Below, in pieces: positions 16,582 through 24,555 of a DNA stretch of 32,904 nt (position 1 is the stretch's first letter; every line of letters starts with the position of its first letter). The notes under the pieces were generated by a model. It saw nothing but the letters and a program-made list of their open reading frames with translations. It searched no databases and was not told where the DNA came from. A program made the position numbers and the translations under genes. The stretch is from Nitrospira sp. (GTDB taxonomy: Bacteria > Nitrospirota > Nitrospiria > Nitrospirales > Nitrospiraceae), in NCBI GenBank assembly GCA_016788885.1, contig JAEURX010000045.1:1-32904 (forward strand), read 5' to 3'.

Positions 16582-18768
16582 ATGGCGGGACGTATCCGGG
16601 TCATGGGTGGAAGGGCTGTATGGGTGTTGGCGATAGGACTTGGTTGTAGCTGGAATACCCTTGTTCTGGCGCAAGGGATAGAGACGACTGTTCCCGGCCA
16701 GCAGGCCTCCGATGCAGGGACCAGCGCAGATGAGAGGAACACGGCGGTCGAGCCGGAGCAGCCGGCGAAGTCCAAACCAGTGAAGATTCCCGAAGTGATG
16801 GTGAAAGACGTGCACGAACGAAACGAGCCGGATCAGGAATCGGTGAAGGACATCGCGGGATCGGTAAATGTCGTCACGCGCGAGGAAATTCAGCGCGCCC
16901 GGCCGAAAAACGCCGACGAAATGTTGCGGCGCGTGCCCGGTGTCAACGTGCTCGACGAATATGGCCAGGGGATGCGACCCAACATCGGCATCCGGGGTAT
17001 GGATCCCCGGCGCAGCAAAAACATTCTCCTCATGTTGGACGATATCCCCATACAACCGGCCCTCTTTGGCGATGCCTCAACGTATTACATGGTGCCGATC
17101 GAACGCATCGACCATATCGAGGTGATCAAAGGAGGCGCCTCGGTTCTCTATTCACCGAATACTCAGGGTGGCCTCATTAATTTTATTCAGAAACGGATTC
17201 CTACGACGCCGACGTTTTCCACCACGAATACGTTCGGCAGTTTCAACTTGTTTCAGTCGGACACGCAGTACGGGGGCCATTGGGGGAATTTTGGCGCACA
17301 ACTCGGGTATGTCCGGCGCCAGTCAGACGGTTTCAGAGACCATAGCAAATCCCAGCTGGATGATTTCACGATGCGATTCGAGGCCAATCCCGACGATCGG
17401 ACGCGCATTACGACGAACATCTCCTGGTACGACGAAACGACGCAGACGCCTGGAAGTATTACACCCGCTCAATACCGGAGCGATCGCACACTGGCCGGGA
17501 AACCGAATGATGAATTCAAAGGGCAGCGTGGAGCCATCGATGTGACGGCGAGCCGGGAGATCGACGCCCACAACACGGCCAAGGTCATCGTGTACGGCAA
17601 CGTGTTCGAACGGAACTGGTATATCCAGGACCAGGCCGCCAACGGGACGCTGCTCTCGACCAGTCAAAACTTTCTGCGCAAGTTCAATGTCTTCGGCGTC
17701 ATGCCGCAACACCAATTCAAATTTTCGCTCTTTGGATTGGATCAGCAGATCACCTCCGGCGTGCGGTATCACGCGGAGCGGCTGACGGACATTACTGGAA
17801 TCGGGACGGCCGGTTCGAAGATCAGCCGCACGACGAACAACGCCGATTTGGAATCGGTGGCCTATGCGGCCTATACGGAGACGGCGATTCGGCTGACCGA
17901 AGCCTTCACCATTTCGCCAGGCATACGGTGGGAGCAGGTCAATCAAAGCCGCGAGACGATGAACGCCGTTCCCCCTGCTGGAGGGAATTTCAAGAGCTAC
18001 AAGACGACACAAGGACTGATCTACGGGACAGGGGTGAAGTATCAACTCACCCCGGACAGCATGCTGTTCGGCCACGTCCATACGACCTTCAGGCCGCCGA
18101 CCTTCGCCAATGCCGTCGATCCGACGAGTGGAACCACACAAGACCTCTCGGCTGAGCGCGCATTGAGTTCGGATATTGGCATTCGGTCCATGCTGGTCCC
18201 GGGGGTGAGTGCGGAACTCGCGCTGTTTCGCACCGAATTCAGCAATCAGATTGTCCAGCAGGGCAGTCAGTTCGTCAACGCCGGAAAGACGTTGATGGAA
18301 GGAATCGAAAGCACCGTCAGTCTCGATTGGGGAGAAATTGTCCGTCCACTGCAAGGCTTCGTCACCAGAGGCAGCATCACGCTCTTACGGCCGAAGTCCC
18401 TATTCGGAGCGACGGACGGGAAAGACCTGCCGTATGCCCCGCGCATGACGTTCTATGGATTGGTGGGCTATTACCACCCGACCGGGGCGTCGATTGAAGC
18501 TGATGCCACGTATGTCGCGCAACAGTTTACCGATGGCGCGAATACCCAGACGGAAAATGCCCTCGGTACAAACGGCGCCATCCCTTCCTACACCATCTGG
18601 AATCTGCGGCTCAATTACGCGCCGCCGAAGGCGAAGTGGGCCATTTTCGCCGGTGTACGCAATCTGACCGATGAATCATTCATCGCGCAACGCACCACCG
18701 GCAGTTTCCTGGGGATTCAGCCCGGTGAAATCCGGAATTTCTACGGTGGGGTCTCCTGGAGATTTTAA
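16582..18768 (+). CDS. TonB-dependent outer-membrane receptor (FecA/siderophore type)
   Basis: A 728-residue receptor. A signal peptide (about 1-31, ending VLAQG) and a linker with a possible TonB box (IPEVMVKDV) precede the plug domain, about 80-200, with GSVNVVTREEIQRARPKNADEMLRRVPGV, PNIGIRGMDPRRSKNILLMLDDIPI and IEVIKGGASVLYSPNTQGGLINF. The rest forms the 22-strand barrel, ending in the outer-membrane C-terminal aromatic (SWRF). The plug most resembles FecA-like ferric citrate or siderophore receptors; the exact ligand is open. AAGGAG precedes the start. The two downstream genes, DUF4198-like and PepSY, are usual companions of metal-uptake receptors. An upstream Fur box was not found for this gene itself. 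Confidence 0.92.
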   Translation: MAGRIRVMGGRAVWVLAIGLGCSWNTLVLAQGIETTVPGQQASDAGTSADERNTAVEPEQPAKSKPVKIPEVMVKDVHERNEPDQESVKDIAGSVNVVTREEIQRARPKNADEMLRRVPGVNVLDEYGQGMRPNIGIRGMDPRRSKNILLMLDDIPIQPALFGDASTYYMVPIERIDHIEVIKGGASVLYSPNTQGGLINFIQKRIPTTPTFSTTNTFGSFNLFQSDTQYGGHWGNFGAQLGYVRRQSDGFRDHSKSQLDDFTMRFEANPDDRTRITTNISWYDETTQTPGSITPAQYRSDRTLAGKPNDEFKGQRGAIDVTASREIDAHNTAKVIVYGNVFERNWYIQDQAANGTLLSTSQNFLRKFNVFGVMPQHQFKFSLFGLDQQITSGVRYHAERLTDITGIGTAGSKISRTTNNADLESVAYAAYTETAIRLTEAFTISPGIRWEQVNQSRETMNAVPPAGGNFKSYKTTQGLIYGTGVKYQLTPDSMLFGHVHTTFRPPTFANAVDPTSGTTQDLSAERALSSDIGIRSMLVPGVSAELALFRTEFSNQIVQQGSQFVNAGKTLMEGIESTVSLDWGEIVRPLQGFVTRGSITLLRPKSLFGATDGKDLPYAPRMTFYGLVGYYHPTGASIEADATYVAQQFTDGANTQTENALGTNGAIPSYTIWNLRLNYAPPKAKWAIFAGVRNLTDESFIAQRTTGSFLGIQPGEIRNFYGGVSWRF

Positions 18769-18814
18769 TGGGGAGCCGCAACCTTTGACCGAACTTCAGA
18801 AAGGAATGACGCTG

Positions 18815-19624
18815 ATGAATCGGAACCTGTTCAATCGTGGATTATGGGGAATCGTCTTGGTGGCGAGCCTGTTGGAAGCAACTCCGGCCCAGGCCCATTT
18901 TGTCTGGGTGGAGACGGATGCGACGGCACCGGCTGATGCGGGACAGGGAGTGAAGGTGTATTTCGGTGAGTATGCCGAATTCCTGCGAGAGGAACGTGGA
19001 GGCCGGCTTGATTCGATCGACGGCGTCACCGTGCGTGTGCAGGATCCGAAGCGCGGGAAGACCGACGTGCCGCTGACCAAGCAGGTCAACCATTTCGTCG
19101 GTTCCGTCTCCTCCTGTGTCCCGGGACGGAATGCGGTGGTCGCCGAGCAAACCAAAGCGCCGGTTCAGGATCTACGCAAGCATGATCTGGGTATCGTCAA
19201 ACCGATGTTCTATGCCAGGACCTATTTCGTCTGCCTGGAAGAGAGCCGCGTGAATGAGCATGAGCGGGATCACTCGACGCCGCTGGCGTTGGACTTGATC
19301 CCTCTCACCACAGGATTGAATCTAGCGTCCGGCCGTGTGACCCCGGGGCCGGGCGGCGAAATCGTAGTGAAAGCGATCTTTAATGGCCAACGCTTGCCTG
19401 GGACTCAGGTGTTGGTGCATGCACCCAATGGCTGGGACAAGGAGCTCAAAACGGATGCCGAGGGTATTGTCTCCTTCACTCCACTGTGGCCAGGCCGGTA
19501 TGTGCTGGAGATGATTCACGTCGAAAAGACACCGGGGGAGTTCGAAGGGACGGCCTATGAGGCGTTGCGCCATCGCAGCACCTTGGCACTGCAGGTGAGG
19601 GCCGAGCGCCCCGGGGAGCGATAG
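18815..19624 (+). CDS. DUF4198-like periplasmic protein
   Basis: A 269-residue exported protein with a signal peptide ending at about residue 27 (TPAQA-HFVWVE). DUF4198 proteins characteristically start AH-F/DLWV after cleavage and are encoded next to metal-uptake receptors. The N-terminal part contains GVKVYFGEYAEFLREERGG; the C-terminal part (GEIVVKAIFNGQRLPGTQVLVHAPNGWDKELKTDAEGIVSFTPLWPGRYVLEM) is an Ig-like carboxypeptidase-regulatory-type fold. AAAGGA at 18800-18805 lies nine bases from ATG 18815; the ATG at 18806 is too close to it. The frame runs open to 18671 inside the receptor gene but that is not coding. The next gene begins one base after the stop. Confidence 0.87.
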   Translation: MNRNLFNRGLWGIVLVASLLEATPAQAHFVWVETDATAPADAGQGVKVYFGEYAEFLREERGGRLDSIDGVTVRVQDPKRGKTDVPLTKQVNHFVGSVSSCVPGRNAVVAEQTKAPVQDLRKHDLGIVKPMFYARTYFVCLEESRVNEHERDHSTPLALDLIPLTTGLNLASGRVTPGPGGEIVVKAIFNGQRLPGTQVLVHAPNGWDKELKTDAEGIVSFTPLWPGRYVLEMIHVEKTPGEFEGTAYEALRHRSTLALQVRAERPGER

Positions 19625-19625
19625 C

Positions 19626-20429
19626 ATGAATCGCGGCGGATCTGAACGACTTGTCAGAGTGACTCATCGCTGGTTGGGTATGGGGGCCATGGGTTTTCTA
19701 TTGCTCTCCGTCGTGACAGGCCTGTTGTGGGCGGACGCGAAGTTTCTCTATTGGGATGACCACTATAAGGAGAAGCTCCGGCCGCTGGCTGGCCCGCCGC
19801 TGGAAACAGCCACGTTGCCGGTCGATCGCGCGATACTGGCGGCCAAGGACGCCGTGGGCGGGCGGGCGTTGGTCGAGCAGGTGGTGTTACGGTCGGATTT
19901 CGGCCGCGTGTTCTACGAACTCAAATTGCGTGTCGAGGGCGTGTCCACCACCCTCTTGCTCGACGCCATGACCGGCGAGCGTCTGTCGCCGATTTCGCGG
20001 GAGCTGGCGCCGGTGATTGCTCAGCAATATGTGCGTGCACCGGCGACCGTCACCGGTGTCGACATCGAGCGATATACGCCACGCAAAAAGAAACGTGCAC
20101 AGGATGCCGTGCGCGTTCGTTTCGACAATGCCGATGCCACGGAGATCGTGCTGGACCGGCAGACCGGGGACATCCTCGAAGACGAAGGTCGCTGGCGGCG
20201 GGTGCATTTTGCCGTGATGCAGCTGCACCAGTTGAACTTTTTCGGGTTTGAGAAAACGTTGCTCAATATTCCGGGCGTGCCGATTCTGTTGATGAGCCTG
20301 TCGGGAGGTGCCCTCTGGCTCTTTCACCGTGCCAGGGCGCGGCGTTCGAGATCGGCGATTTCATCCAGAGAGGCAGCAGTGTTTCCTGCCCGTTCGGACG
20401 ATGCAAAGGAGGTTCCACCCCTAGGCTGA
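19626..20429 (+). CDS. PepSY-domain membrane protein
   Basis: A 267-residue protein with an N-terminal transmembrane segment (about 17-36), a large periplasmic part with two PepSY-like stretches (RAILAAKDAVGGRALVEQVVLR and RYTPRKKKRAQDAVRVRFDNADATEIVLDRQTGDILEDEGRWR) and a second transmembrane segment (about 215-233). THRWLG (His14) and MQLHQLNFFG resemble the conserved histidine positions of PepSY-TM ferric reductases and siderophore-reduction proteins, which bind heme, so it may release iron by reduction in the periplasm. It starts one base after the preceding gene, completing a receptor-DUF4198-PepSY unit. The last 35 residues are charged and probably cytoplasmic. Confidence 0.85.
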   Translation: MNRGGSERLVRVTHRWLGMGAMGFLLLSVVTGLLWADAKFLYWDDHYKEKLRPLAGPPLETATLPVDRAILAAKDAVGGRALVEQVVLRSDFGRVFYELKLRVEGVSTTLLLDAMTGERLSPISRELAPVIAQQYVRAPATVTGVDIERYTPRKKKRAQDAVRVRFDNADATEIVLDRQTGDILEDEGRWRRVHFAVMQLHQLNFFGFEKTLLNIPGVPILLMSLSGGALWLFHRARARRSRSAISSREAAVFPARSDDAKEVPPLG

Positions 20430-20501
20430 GCGCGGGCGGGATGACGCGACGGTGGCGTTTTCTTTCGCTGGTTGTTTAGAATGAGCGCTCTGAGGTGGGG
20501 A

Positions 20502-22535
20502 ATGACGATTCGTACCATCAAGGGCCGCATTGTACTCGCCATTGTGCTGGTGGGCTGTATTCCGCTCCTGATCGGACTCATTCTCGCCTACATGTCCGGT
20601 ATGCGTTCGCTTCGCGACGTGATCGGCGGAAATTTTCAAGCGATTGCCGAACAGGCCGCCGATCGCCTGACCATGCTCGTGCAGAGCGAAGTGCAGGGGG
20701 TGCGGTTGCTTGCATCCGCGCCTTTGCGGGTGCGTCAGCCGGTCGAAGCTGCCAATCTGTCTTATGCGGGCGAGTGGTCCGACACGCAGCGGCTGATTCA
20801 AGAACGCGCGAAGGAATGGGAGAGAGGACACGACAACGCGGCCGGCCTGTTGAATTCAGAATTGTCGCGCTTTCTTCTAGAGACGAAAGTCCGCGACGGC
20901 GACAAGATGGTCGGGCTGCTGATCACCGACCGGTATGGAGCATTGGTCGCAGCCAGTTCGGAACCGGATCACTACTTCCTCAGCCATGAACCCTGGTGGG
21001 AAGCCTTACAGGCCGGAGGCCTCGATCGCGTCTACGTCAGCGGGTTAATCCCCGGGCAGGAAGGATCCTTTCGCTCGCCGGAAGAGACCATCGATATTGC
21101 GGTTCCCATCCTTGACGACCATCAGCACACGGTCATCGGTGCCATTAAGGCGTCCTATCGGTTTGATTCTCTCTTCGCGATGATCAAAGAGATTCGGATC
21201 GGGCAGACCGGGCACGCCATGTTGTTCGACGCAGCCGGGCAGCCTCTGGTCTGTCCCATTTTGCCGCGTCGCGCCCATCGAATCCCCGGCCAGTTGATGA
21301 CCATGATCGTGTCGTCAAACCCCGGTTGGGGCATCGCCGAAGACGACGGCCATGGAGCGACGGATACGGTGGTAGGATATGCGCCGGTCACGGGGCTGAG
21401 CCTGCCGGACAACTCCTGGCACGTCTTCGTGCGGCAACAACCGGAGGAAACTTACGCACCCATTCGCGACCAGTTACGAAACCTCGCGTTGATCGGAGTG
21501 GTGATGTTGGGCCTGCTCTGGGCGATGGGCCGCTACGTGGCGACCAGAATCGCCCAACCGATTCAAGTGCTCAAGACGGGTGTGGAAGCGATCAGCCGAG
21601 GCACCTACGACGGCCCGCTCGATGTGAAAACCGGCGATGAATTTGAAGACCTCGCGGCGGCTGTCCATCGCATGGCCGATCGGTTGCAGGCCTCGCGCAT
21701 CGAGCTGGAGTCACTGAATGCCGAACTCACGCATCGGGTCGAGGAGAAGACCGCGGAGATTACGCGGCAGATGCGGAAACTGGAACTCTCGGAGCGGTTG
21801 GCGACATTGGGTAAGGTGGCGAGCGGGATCGCGCATGAAATTAACAATCCACTCGGCATCATTCTCAATCGTATCGAATGCATGGAGGCCGACGCCGCGC
21901 AGTCGAACGTGCCGGATGAGGTTGCCCGCGATCTGGTGACCATTCGCTCTCAAGCCGAACGAATCTCCAGAGTGACGCGCAGCATCCTCACGTTCTCTCG
22001 CGGGACGGTGTCCATGCTGAAGCCGCTCGACCTCAACTGCGTGGCCCGGACCTGCGTGGCCATGGCAGGCGAACGGATGACGGGGCTTTCTGTCCGGATC
22101 GGCATGGATCTGGCACCTGTCTTGTCGCCTGTGATGGGTGATCGTGATCGATTGGAAACCGTGCTGCTGAACGTGATCAATAACGCCATTGATGCGGTGA
22201 CCGCTTGTGGCGATCGGGGAGTGGTCACGGTTCGGACGACTCCTGTGCAGATCGATGGTGATGAGTGGGTGCAGATCAGCATATCGGACAACGGGCCCGG
22301 TGTGCCGACGGCGATTGCGGATCGAATTTTTGATCCATTTTTTACGACGAAGCCGGCAGGCCAGGGAACGGGGTTGGGCTTATTCTTGAGTTATGGCATT
22401 GTCTCAGACCATCGCGGCCGGATTGAGGTGCGGAACGACAACGTGGGCGCCGTGTTTGAGATCTATCTGCCTGCGGTGGGCCTGGGTGAACGCGTGCATG
22501 AAGGAGCACCATGGGGATTGCAGGAAAAATTCTGA
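20502..22535 (+). CDS. Sensor histidine kinase (dCache-HAMP-HisKA-HATPase)
   Basis: A 677-residue membrane kinase. TM1 lies at about residues 9-30 and TM2 at about 326-343, enclosing a roughly 290-residue periplasmic sensor that looks like a double Cache domain (VGLLITDRYGALVAAS, then IGQTGHAMLFDAAGQPLV). A HAMP and coiled coil (about 344-420) follow, then the phospho-acceptor His445 in GIAHEINNPLG, the N-box NVINNAIDAV, and ATP-binding GPGVP and GTGLGL motifs. ATG 20502 is preceded by GAGGTGGGG; ATG 20481 is an alternative with no ribosome site. It overlaps the NtrC-family gene by 25 bases, so the two form a pair. The Cache sensor suggests a small periplasmic ligand. Confidence 0.9.
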   Translation: MTIRTIKGRIVLAIVLVGCIPLLIGLILAYMSGMRSLRDVIGGNFQAIAEQAADRLTMLVQSEVQGVRLLASAPLRVRQPVEAANLSYAGEWSDTQRLIQERAKEWERGHDNAAGLLNSELSRFLLETKVRDGDKMVGLLITDRYGALVAASSEPDHYFLSHEPWWEALQAGGLDRVYVSGLIPGQEGSFRSPEETIDIAVPILDDHQHTVIGAIKASYRFDSLFAMIKEIRIGQTGHAMLFDAAGQPLVCPILPRRAHRIPGQLMTMIVSSNPGWGIAEDDGHGATDTVVGYAPVTGLSLPDNSWHVFVRQQPEETYAPIRDQLRNLALIGVVMLGLLWAMGRYVATRIAQPIQVLKTGVEAISRGTYDGPLDVKTGDEFEDLAAAVHRMADRLQASRIELESLNAELTHRVEEKTAEITRQMRKLELSERLATLGKVASGIAHEINNPLGIILNRIECMEADAAQSNVPDEVARDLVTIRSQAERISRVTRSILTFSRGTVSMLKPLDLNCVARTCVAMAGERMTGLSVRIGMDLAPVLSPVMGDRDRLETVLLNVINNAIDAVTACGDRGVVTVRTTPVQIDGDEWVQISISDNGPGVPTAIADRIFDPFFTTKPAGQGTGLGLFLSYGIVSDHRGRIEVRNDNVGAVFEIYLPAVGLGERVHEGAPWGLQEKF

Positions 22536-23929
22536 TCGTTGATGACGAGCAGGATGCGTTGGACAATTGCCGGCGGATTTTGAGTCGTGTGCCTTATGAT
22601 TGTCTGACCGAATGTGATCCGGCCCGCGCATTGGATATCATTCAGCGCGAGCGGCCGGGATTGATTCTGACCGATTTGCGCATGCCGCAGCTGGACGGGA
22701 TTGAAGTGTTGGCTGCGGCCAAACGAATGGATCCCTCGGTCCAAGTGGTGCTGTTGACGGCGCATGCCACCGTGCAGACCGCGGTGACGTCGATGCGGTA
22801 TGGCGCCTTCGACTACATTACCAAACCGTTCACCAGCATCGACCTGGTGCAAGTCGCCCGGCGAGCATTCGGCGAAGATGGCGCGACGGCTGCGAAGCAA
22901 ACCGGGGGAGCTGAGGTCCGGCCTCCTGTTGATCAGGAGCGTCCGGGGAAGCGGGCCGGTTTGTCCCGAGTGATCGGGGAAAGCCCCGCCATGGAGTCGG
23001 TCTTCAGCCTGATCGAAAAGGTGGCTCCCACGCATTCCAACGTGTTGGTCTATGGAGAAAGCGGCACGGGAAAAGAACTCGTTGCGCGCGCGATTCACGA
23101 TGCCAGCCTGCGGGCGGACCGTCCCTTCATTCCGGTGGATTGCGTGTCGTTGCCTGATACGCTTCTGGAATCGGAACTGTTCGGTCATGAGAAGGGTGCC
23201 TTTACCGGTGCGCATGTCTCAAAGCCGGGGTTGTTCGAGGTGGCGGCAGGCGGGACCGTGTTTCTGGACGAGGTCAGCGGAATGAGCCAGACCTTGCAGT
23301 CGCGGTTACTGCGGGTCTTGCAGGAGCGGCAAATGCGGCGCGTCGGTGGCATCCGGTTCTTGGATATCGATGTGCGGGTGATTGCGGCATCGAACCAGGA
23401 TCTTGAAGCCGCCTGCCGGCGGGGAGAGTTTCGCGAGGACCTCTATTACCGGCTGAATGTCATTCCCATTGTTCTTCCACCGTTACGAAATCGTGAGGGA
23501 GACATTCTGCTCCTGGCGCGGGAATTTCTGCGGCGGTTCGTCAAGCAGCAACGGCTGGGGTTGGCGTGTGTGCCGGAATTGGATGCGTCGGCGACGGATC
23601 TGTTGTGCGGGTACTCCTGGCCGGGAAATGTACGTGAGTTGCAAAACGTCATTGAGCGGGCCGCAGTTCTGGCCGATGGGCCGGTCATTACGAGCGTCCA
23701 CTTGCCCGATCGGTTGCGGCAATGCGGAGGGGAGGAGTCTGCGTCAGGAGAAGCCGGCTCCTTCAAACATGCCAAGCAGGTGGCGGTCACGACATTCGAG
23801 CGAAGTTTTTTGATCGACCTCCTGAAGAGAAACGATGGGCACATGGGGAAAGCCGCCCGTGAAGCCGGAGTGGACCGAAAGACGGTTGAGCGGATGGTCA
23901 AGAAACATGGCTTGCGCGAACTGTTCTAG
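22511..23929 (+). CDS. NtrC-family sigma-54-dependent response regulator
   Basis: A 472-residue regulator with three domains. The receiver (about 5-120) holds phospho-acceptor Asp55 in LTDLRMP and Thr/Lys switch residues. The AAA+ ATPase (about 153-385) has Walker A GESGTGKE (182-189), the sigma-54-contacting GAFTGA loop (229-234) and Walker B GGTVFLDE (247-254). The C-terminal Fis-type helix-turn-helix is at about 430-472 (MGKAAREAGVDRKTVERMVKKHG). AAGGAG lies seven bases before the start. It is the cognate partner of the overlapping kinase. The likely target is the oxidase gene immediately downstream, whose leader holds a sigma-54 promoter and tandem dyads. Confidence 0.95.
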   Translation: MGIAGKILIVDDEQDALDNCRRILSRVPYDCLTECDPARALDIIQRERPGLILTDLRMPQLDGIEVLAAAKRMDPSVQVVLLTAHATVQTAVTSMRYGAFDYITKPFTSIDLVQVARRAFGEDGATAAKQTGGAEVRPPVDQERPGKRAGLSRVIGESPAMESVFSLIEKVAPTHSNVLVYGESGTGKELVARAIHDASLRADRPFIPVDCVSLPDTLLESELFGHEKGAFTGAHVSKPGLFEVAAGGTVFLDEVSGMSQTLQSRLLRVLQERQMRRVGGIRFLDIDVRVIAASNQDLEAACRRGEFREDLYYRLNVIPIVLPPLRNREGDILLLAREFLRRFVKQQRLGLACVPELDASATDLLCGYSWPGNVRELQNVIERAAVLADGPVITSVHLPDRLRQCGGEESASGEAGSFKHAKQVAVTTFERSFLIDLLKRNDGHMGKAAREAGVDRKTVERMVKKHGLRELF

Positions 23930-23935
23930 CCGAAA

Positions 23936-24054
23936 GCGTAAAACGTAAAAAGTTCAATGTGAAAGGTAAGACCAGACGCGAGGTGTGTGCTTTCAGATCG
24001 TTCACGTCCTATTCTTTGTCTTTCGTTTCACATGGTGCCTTTCACGTTTTGCGC
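23936..24054. repeat. Long imperfect inverted repeat after the NtrC-type gene
   Basis: Bases 23936-23972 and the reverse complement of 24018-24054 match at 30 of about 37 positions, giving a hairpin with about 37-bp arms and a loop of about 45 bases. Matching blocks include AAAACGT and ATGTGAAA. It begins seven bases after the regulator's stop codon, so it may shape or end the transcript, or be the remnant of a dispersed repeat. Confidence 0.6.
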
Positions 24055-24098
24055 CTTACGTTCACCGTTTCCGTCACGCGTTCACCGTTTCTATTCAC
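24001..24098 (+). repeat. Degenerate TTCAC-rich direct repeats
   Basis: TTCAC occurs six times in under 100 bases, at 24001, 24027, 24041, 24061, 24081 and 24094. Two 12-base copies of GTTCACCGTTTC are exactly 20 bases apart (24060-24071 and 24080-24091). This intergenic sequence is not coding and overlaps the right arm of the inverted repeat. It has no spacer structure of a CRISPR. Confidence 0.6.
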
Positions 24099-24143
24099 GG
24101 TTCGGCTGATGGCTCTCCGTTCATTGTTTGAATGGGGCATTGA

Positions 24144-24171
24144 TGTCCCATGGGGACAAATGTTCCGGACA
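24144..24171. promoter_or_regulatory. Candidate enhancer: two tandem dyads upstream of the sigma-54 promoter
   Basis: TGTCCC-ATG-GGGACA (24144-24158) is a perfect 6-bp dyad. TGTTCCGGACA (24161-24171) is a near-perfect dyad sharing the TGT..C/GGACA half-site, with centres 15 bases apart. They sit about 145-170 bp upstream of the -24 element at 24312, in the range used by NtrC-family activators. The binding protein is inferred to be the adjacent regulator. Confidence 0.5.
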
Positions 24172-24222
24172 CTCACTGTTCGCCTGTAAATCCTAATCAA
24201 TCTTGATGTTGGCTAGTCTTTG

Positions 24223-24250
24223 ATGGGGCGCGGTCGCCCCATTGTTGTTT
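24223..24250 (+). terminator. Candidate terminator of the kinase-regulator operon
   Basis: ATGGGGCG (24223-24230) pairs perfectly with CGCCCCAT (24235-24242) around a CGGT loop, followed by TGTTGTTT. The T-run is broken, but the 8-bp GC-rich stem and tetraloop are good. It lies between the proposed enhancer and the sigma-54 promoter. Confidence 0.5.
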
Positions 24251-24311
24251 CTCCTCTCCCTGCTGCAGTCGAAAATTCCCCGCAAAGTCTAAGTTTCCGG
24301 TCTCGGTCAAT

Positions 24312-24328
24312 CTGGAACGAGAGTTGCT
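24312..24328 (+). promoter_or_regulatory. Sigma-54 promoter of the giant multicopper oxidase
   Basis: CTGGAACGAGAGTTGCT fits the sigma-54 consensus TGGCACG-N4-TTGC(A/T) at every informative position but one (A for C in TGGC). The invariant GG (24314-24315) and GC (24326-24327) are exactly 10 bases apart. Transcription would start near 24339, giving a leader of about 217 bases before the oxidase start at 24556. The sigma-54 activator gene lies immediately upstream. Confidence 0.75.
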
Positions 24329-24372
24329 CCCGTATCCGGCGTCTTTTTGTGCGCAGTTCTTTCTATGCGCAT

Positions 24373-24480
24373 TGATGGGTGCGCCATCATGTGATGCCGC
24401 GAATCAAGGGTGTGGAAACCGAAGGACCGGCCTCCTGGTGTTTCCACTCCATGAGGTGCAGGCCTTCACGGGCCTGCACC
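24373..24480 (+). promoter_or_regulatory. Structured leader of the oxidase mRNA
   Basis: Three hairpins lie in succession in the predicted leader: TGATGG/CCATCA (24373-24378 with 24384-24389), GTGGAAAC/GTTTCCAC (24412-24419 with 24440-24447) and GGTGCAGGCC/GGCCTGCACC (24455-24464 with 24471-24480, a perfect 10-bp stem). The remaining 75 bases lead to the ribosome site GAGGAGGT at 24541. I do not recognise a known riboswitch, including the manganese (yybP-ykoY) class. Confidence 0.4.
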
Positions 24481-24555
24481 GCACGCGGCGCGGCTCGGTG
24501 GCAGAGAGTGGGAGTGCGGAGGGTTGTTGTATGGTTTCAAGAGGAGGTAGGTCTA

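Noticed and set aside
17323-18354. A 343-codon minus-strand open frame inside the receptor gene
   Set aside because: Shadow of the TonB-dependent receptor; no family resemblance and unusual composition.
20453-20469. TGGCGTTTTCTTTCGCT as a sigma-54 promoter before the kinase gene
   Set aside because: The GG to GC distance is 11, not 10 bases, and the -12 half lacks TTGC.
24001-24098. TTCAC repeats as a CRISPR array
   Set aside because: Repeats are 5-12 bases, irregularly spaced, with no spacers of uniform length and no cas genes nearby.
24379-24555. N-terminal extension of the oxidase from an earlier ATG
   Set aside because: It lies in the structured leader, has no ribosome site, and would place residues ahead of a proper signal peptide; ATG 24556 has GAGGAGGT seven bases upstream.
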